DNA from: Microbacterium sp. Root180
Lineage (GTDB): Bacteria; Actinomycetota; Actinomycetes; Actinomycetales; Microbacteriaceae
Assembly (NCBI RefSeq): GCF_001428485.1
Contig: NZ_LMHS01000003.1
Coordinates: 62,001-126,000, forward strand
Length of the DNA: 64,000 bases
Direction: 5' to 3'
The notes below the pieces were generated by a model. It saw nothing but the letters and a program-made list of their open reading frames with translations. It made no database searches and had not been told where the DNA came from. Of this stretch, positions 62,944-64,000 are shown piece after piece; the stretch's first letter is position 1, and each line of letters starts with the position of its first letter. The position numbers were made by a program, and so were the translations under genes.

Positions 62944-63810
62944 ATGCCCGACCTCGCGACGCCGCTCATCGGGTGGTACCGCGACAACGCGCGGGACCTG
63001 CCCTGGCGGCATCCGGGCTTCGGCGCGTGGGGCACGCTCGTGAGCGAGTTCATGCTCCAGCAGACTCCGGTGAACCGGGTGATCCCGCACCTCGAGGCGT
63101 GGCTCGCACGCTGGCCCACGCCGGCCTCGCTCGCCGCGGATTCTCCGGCCGAGGCCGTTCGGCAGTGGGCGAACCTCGGCTACCCGCGACGGGCTCTGTG
63201 GCTGCATCGCGCCGCCGTCGAGATCCGCGACCGGCACGACGGCATCGTTCCCCGCGACGTCGACGCCCTCCTCGCACTGACGGGCATCGGGGATTACACC
63301 TCGCGCGCCGTCGCCGTCTTCGCCTACGGGGACCGTCACCCGGTGGTGGACACGAACACGCGGCGTGTTCTCGCGCGGGCGATCGGCGGACGGTCGCAGC
63401 CGGGGCCGCCGTCCAGAGGCGACCTCGCCGCCATGACGGCGATCCTCCCGACCGGCGACGCCGACGCCGCGGTGACGAATGCCGCCGCGATGGAGCTCGG
63501 AGCCGTCGTGTGCACCGCCCGATCGCCGCGGTGCGACGTGTGCCCGATCGCGGATCGGTGCGCGTGGCGAGCGGCAGGGTATCCGGACACCGGCGATGAC
63601 CGCCGCCGCCAGGCGCGCTACGAGGGCAGCGACCGACAGGCGCGCGGTGCGGTGCTGCGCGCGCTGAGGGATGCCTCGGCCCACGCCGTGGCCCTCATCG
63701 ACGTCGCGAGCGACTGGCCGGACATGCTCCAGCGCGATCGGGCGATCGATTCCCTCATCGCAGACGGGCTGGTCGAGGCATCCGATGGGCTCCTGCGCCT
63801 GCCGGCGTGA
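62944..63810 (+). CDS. mutY: Adenine DNA glycosylase (A/G-specific), short form
   Basis: A 288-residue base-excision repair glycosylase removing adenine opposite 8-oxoguanine. The catalytic Glu35 is in SEFMLQQT, the helix-hairpin-helix is LTGIGDYTSRAV, the catalytic Asp136 is in VVDTNTRR, and the iron-sulfur cluster uses Cys190, Cys197, Cys200 and Cys206. The C-terminal NUDIX-like domain of E. coli MutY is missing, as is normal in actinobacteria. TAGGCT is seven bases before the ATG. Confidence 0.95.
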   Translation: MPDLATPLIGWYRDNARDLPWRHPGFGAWGTLVSEFMLQQTPVNRVIPHLEAWLARWPTPASLAADSPAEAVRQWANLGYPRRALWLHRAAVEIRDRHDGIVPRDVDALLALTGIGDYTSRAVAVFAYGDRHPVVDTNTRRVLARAIGGRSQPGPPSRGDLAAMTAILPTGDADAAVTNAAAMELGAVVCTARSPRCDVCPIADRCAWRAAGYPDTGDDRRRQARYEGSDRQARGAVLRALRDASAHAVALIDVASDWPDMLQRDRAIDSLIADGLVEASDGLLRLPA

Positions 63811-63813
63811 GGA

Positions 63814-64000
63814 TCAGTCCTCGTCGTCGGCTTCGCGCGGCTTCACGTACGGATCGGCGTCGCCGGCATACGAGGCCGACGATGCGAGCCCGGCCACAGC
63901 CGCGTCGCGCTCGCGCGCCTCGCGGAGCAGATCGGCGATGTGGTCGGCGTTCTCGGGAATCGCGTCGAGGATGAACTCGAGCGACGGGGTGAGCCGCGTG
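63814..64000 (-). CDS. rbfA: 30S ribosome-binding factor A, C-terminal part (cut by window end)
   Basis: Reading the minus strand from the window end gives RLTPSLEFILDAIPENADHI, then DLLREARERDAAVAGLAS, then a Tyr-Ala-Gly-Asp-Ala-Asp-Pro-Tyr segment and an acidic end. The TPSLEF and -PE-A-HI-DLL pattern is the C-terminal signature of RbfA, a cold-shock factor that helps mature the 16S rRNA 5' end. The N-terminal KH-like part is outside the window. Confidence 0.9.
   Translation of the reverse strand, partial: TRLTPSLEFILDAIPENADHIADLLREARERDAAVAGLASSASYAGDADPYVKPREADDED

Noticed and set aside
1-64000. tRNA or rRNA genes, CRISPR arrays, insertion sequences, phage genes
   Set aside because: I looked for cloverleaf-type arms, regular spacer arrays, transposase or integrase motifs and found none that I could support.

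Overview
The window is a roughly 70% GC stretch with strong G/C third-codon bias, many GTG starts, actinobacterial-type proteins (DUF5302, group III PfkA, RecQ with a phosphoribosyltransferase tail, NRDE, LLM/FMN reductase pair) and the conserved rbfA-truB-ribF-rpsO-pnp-dapB housekeeping genes. It most likely comes from the chromosome of a Microbacteriaceae member (Microbacterium or a close relative). I saw no phage, insertion sequence, CRISPR array, tRNA or rRNA. Coding density is very high and no gene-free stretch exceeds about 300 bases.

Layout. 1-3.6 kb: end of an unidentified plus-strand gene, a TPR-like membrane protein with dapB, a GNAT acetyltransferase, a histidine phosphatase and an aldo/keto reductase. 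3.9-7.6 kb: pnp and small hypothetical genes. 7.7-11.2 kb: C4-dicarboxylate symporter dctA, divergent from a CitA/DcuS-type sensor kinase and response regulator. 11.3-14.8 kb: two unusual fusions, GT4 glycosyltransferase-SGNH hydrolase and DedA-DRGH nuclease. 14.8-16.7 kb: FMN reductase/LLM monooxygenase pair. 18.0-26.4 kb: an alpha-galactoside/alpha-glucoside locus (GH13, ROK regulator, GH36, ABC binding protein and two permeases, no ATPase). 26.5-33.4 kb: esterases, an acyltransferase, RecQ-PRTase and a 2-oxoglutarate oxygenase. 33.5-45.6 kb: rpsO, EamA exporter, YceI, FKBP isomerase, PrsW protease, FAH-family enzyme, aspA, phosphoesterase, phosphate transporter and oligopeptidase. 45.7-53.9 kb: DUF559 nuclease-like gene flanked by repeats, pfkA, SNF2 helicase, lipoprotein, GDPD, coaBC, NRDE. 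54.0-57.3 kb: deoC with two aldehyde dehydrogenases. 57.5-64 kb: ribF, truB, a uridine kinase-like gene, mutY, an M23/SH3 cell-wall hydrolase, small membrane proteins and the end of rbfA.

How the genes work together. The GH36/GH13 locus looks like a complete uptake-and-hydrolysis module for melibiose or raffinose-type sugars under a ROK regulator. The deoC cluster would turn deoxyribose-5-phosphate into glyceraldehyde-3-phosphate and acetate. The dctA/two-component set would sense and import dicarboxylates, and aspA yields fumarate from aspartate. The translation and RNA genes rbfA, truB, ribF, rpsO, pnp and dapB all lie on the minus strand in their usual order but are spread over 63 kb by intervening genes.

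Two window-wide patterns stand out. First, a -10-like hexamer lies exactly 6-7 nt before the start codon of about fifteen genes, which predicts many leaderless mRNAs. Second, the hexamer GGATGC (reverse GCATCC) is about three times more frequent than composition predicts, appears in both orientations in coding sequence, and forms the arms of several terminator hairpins.
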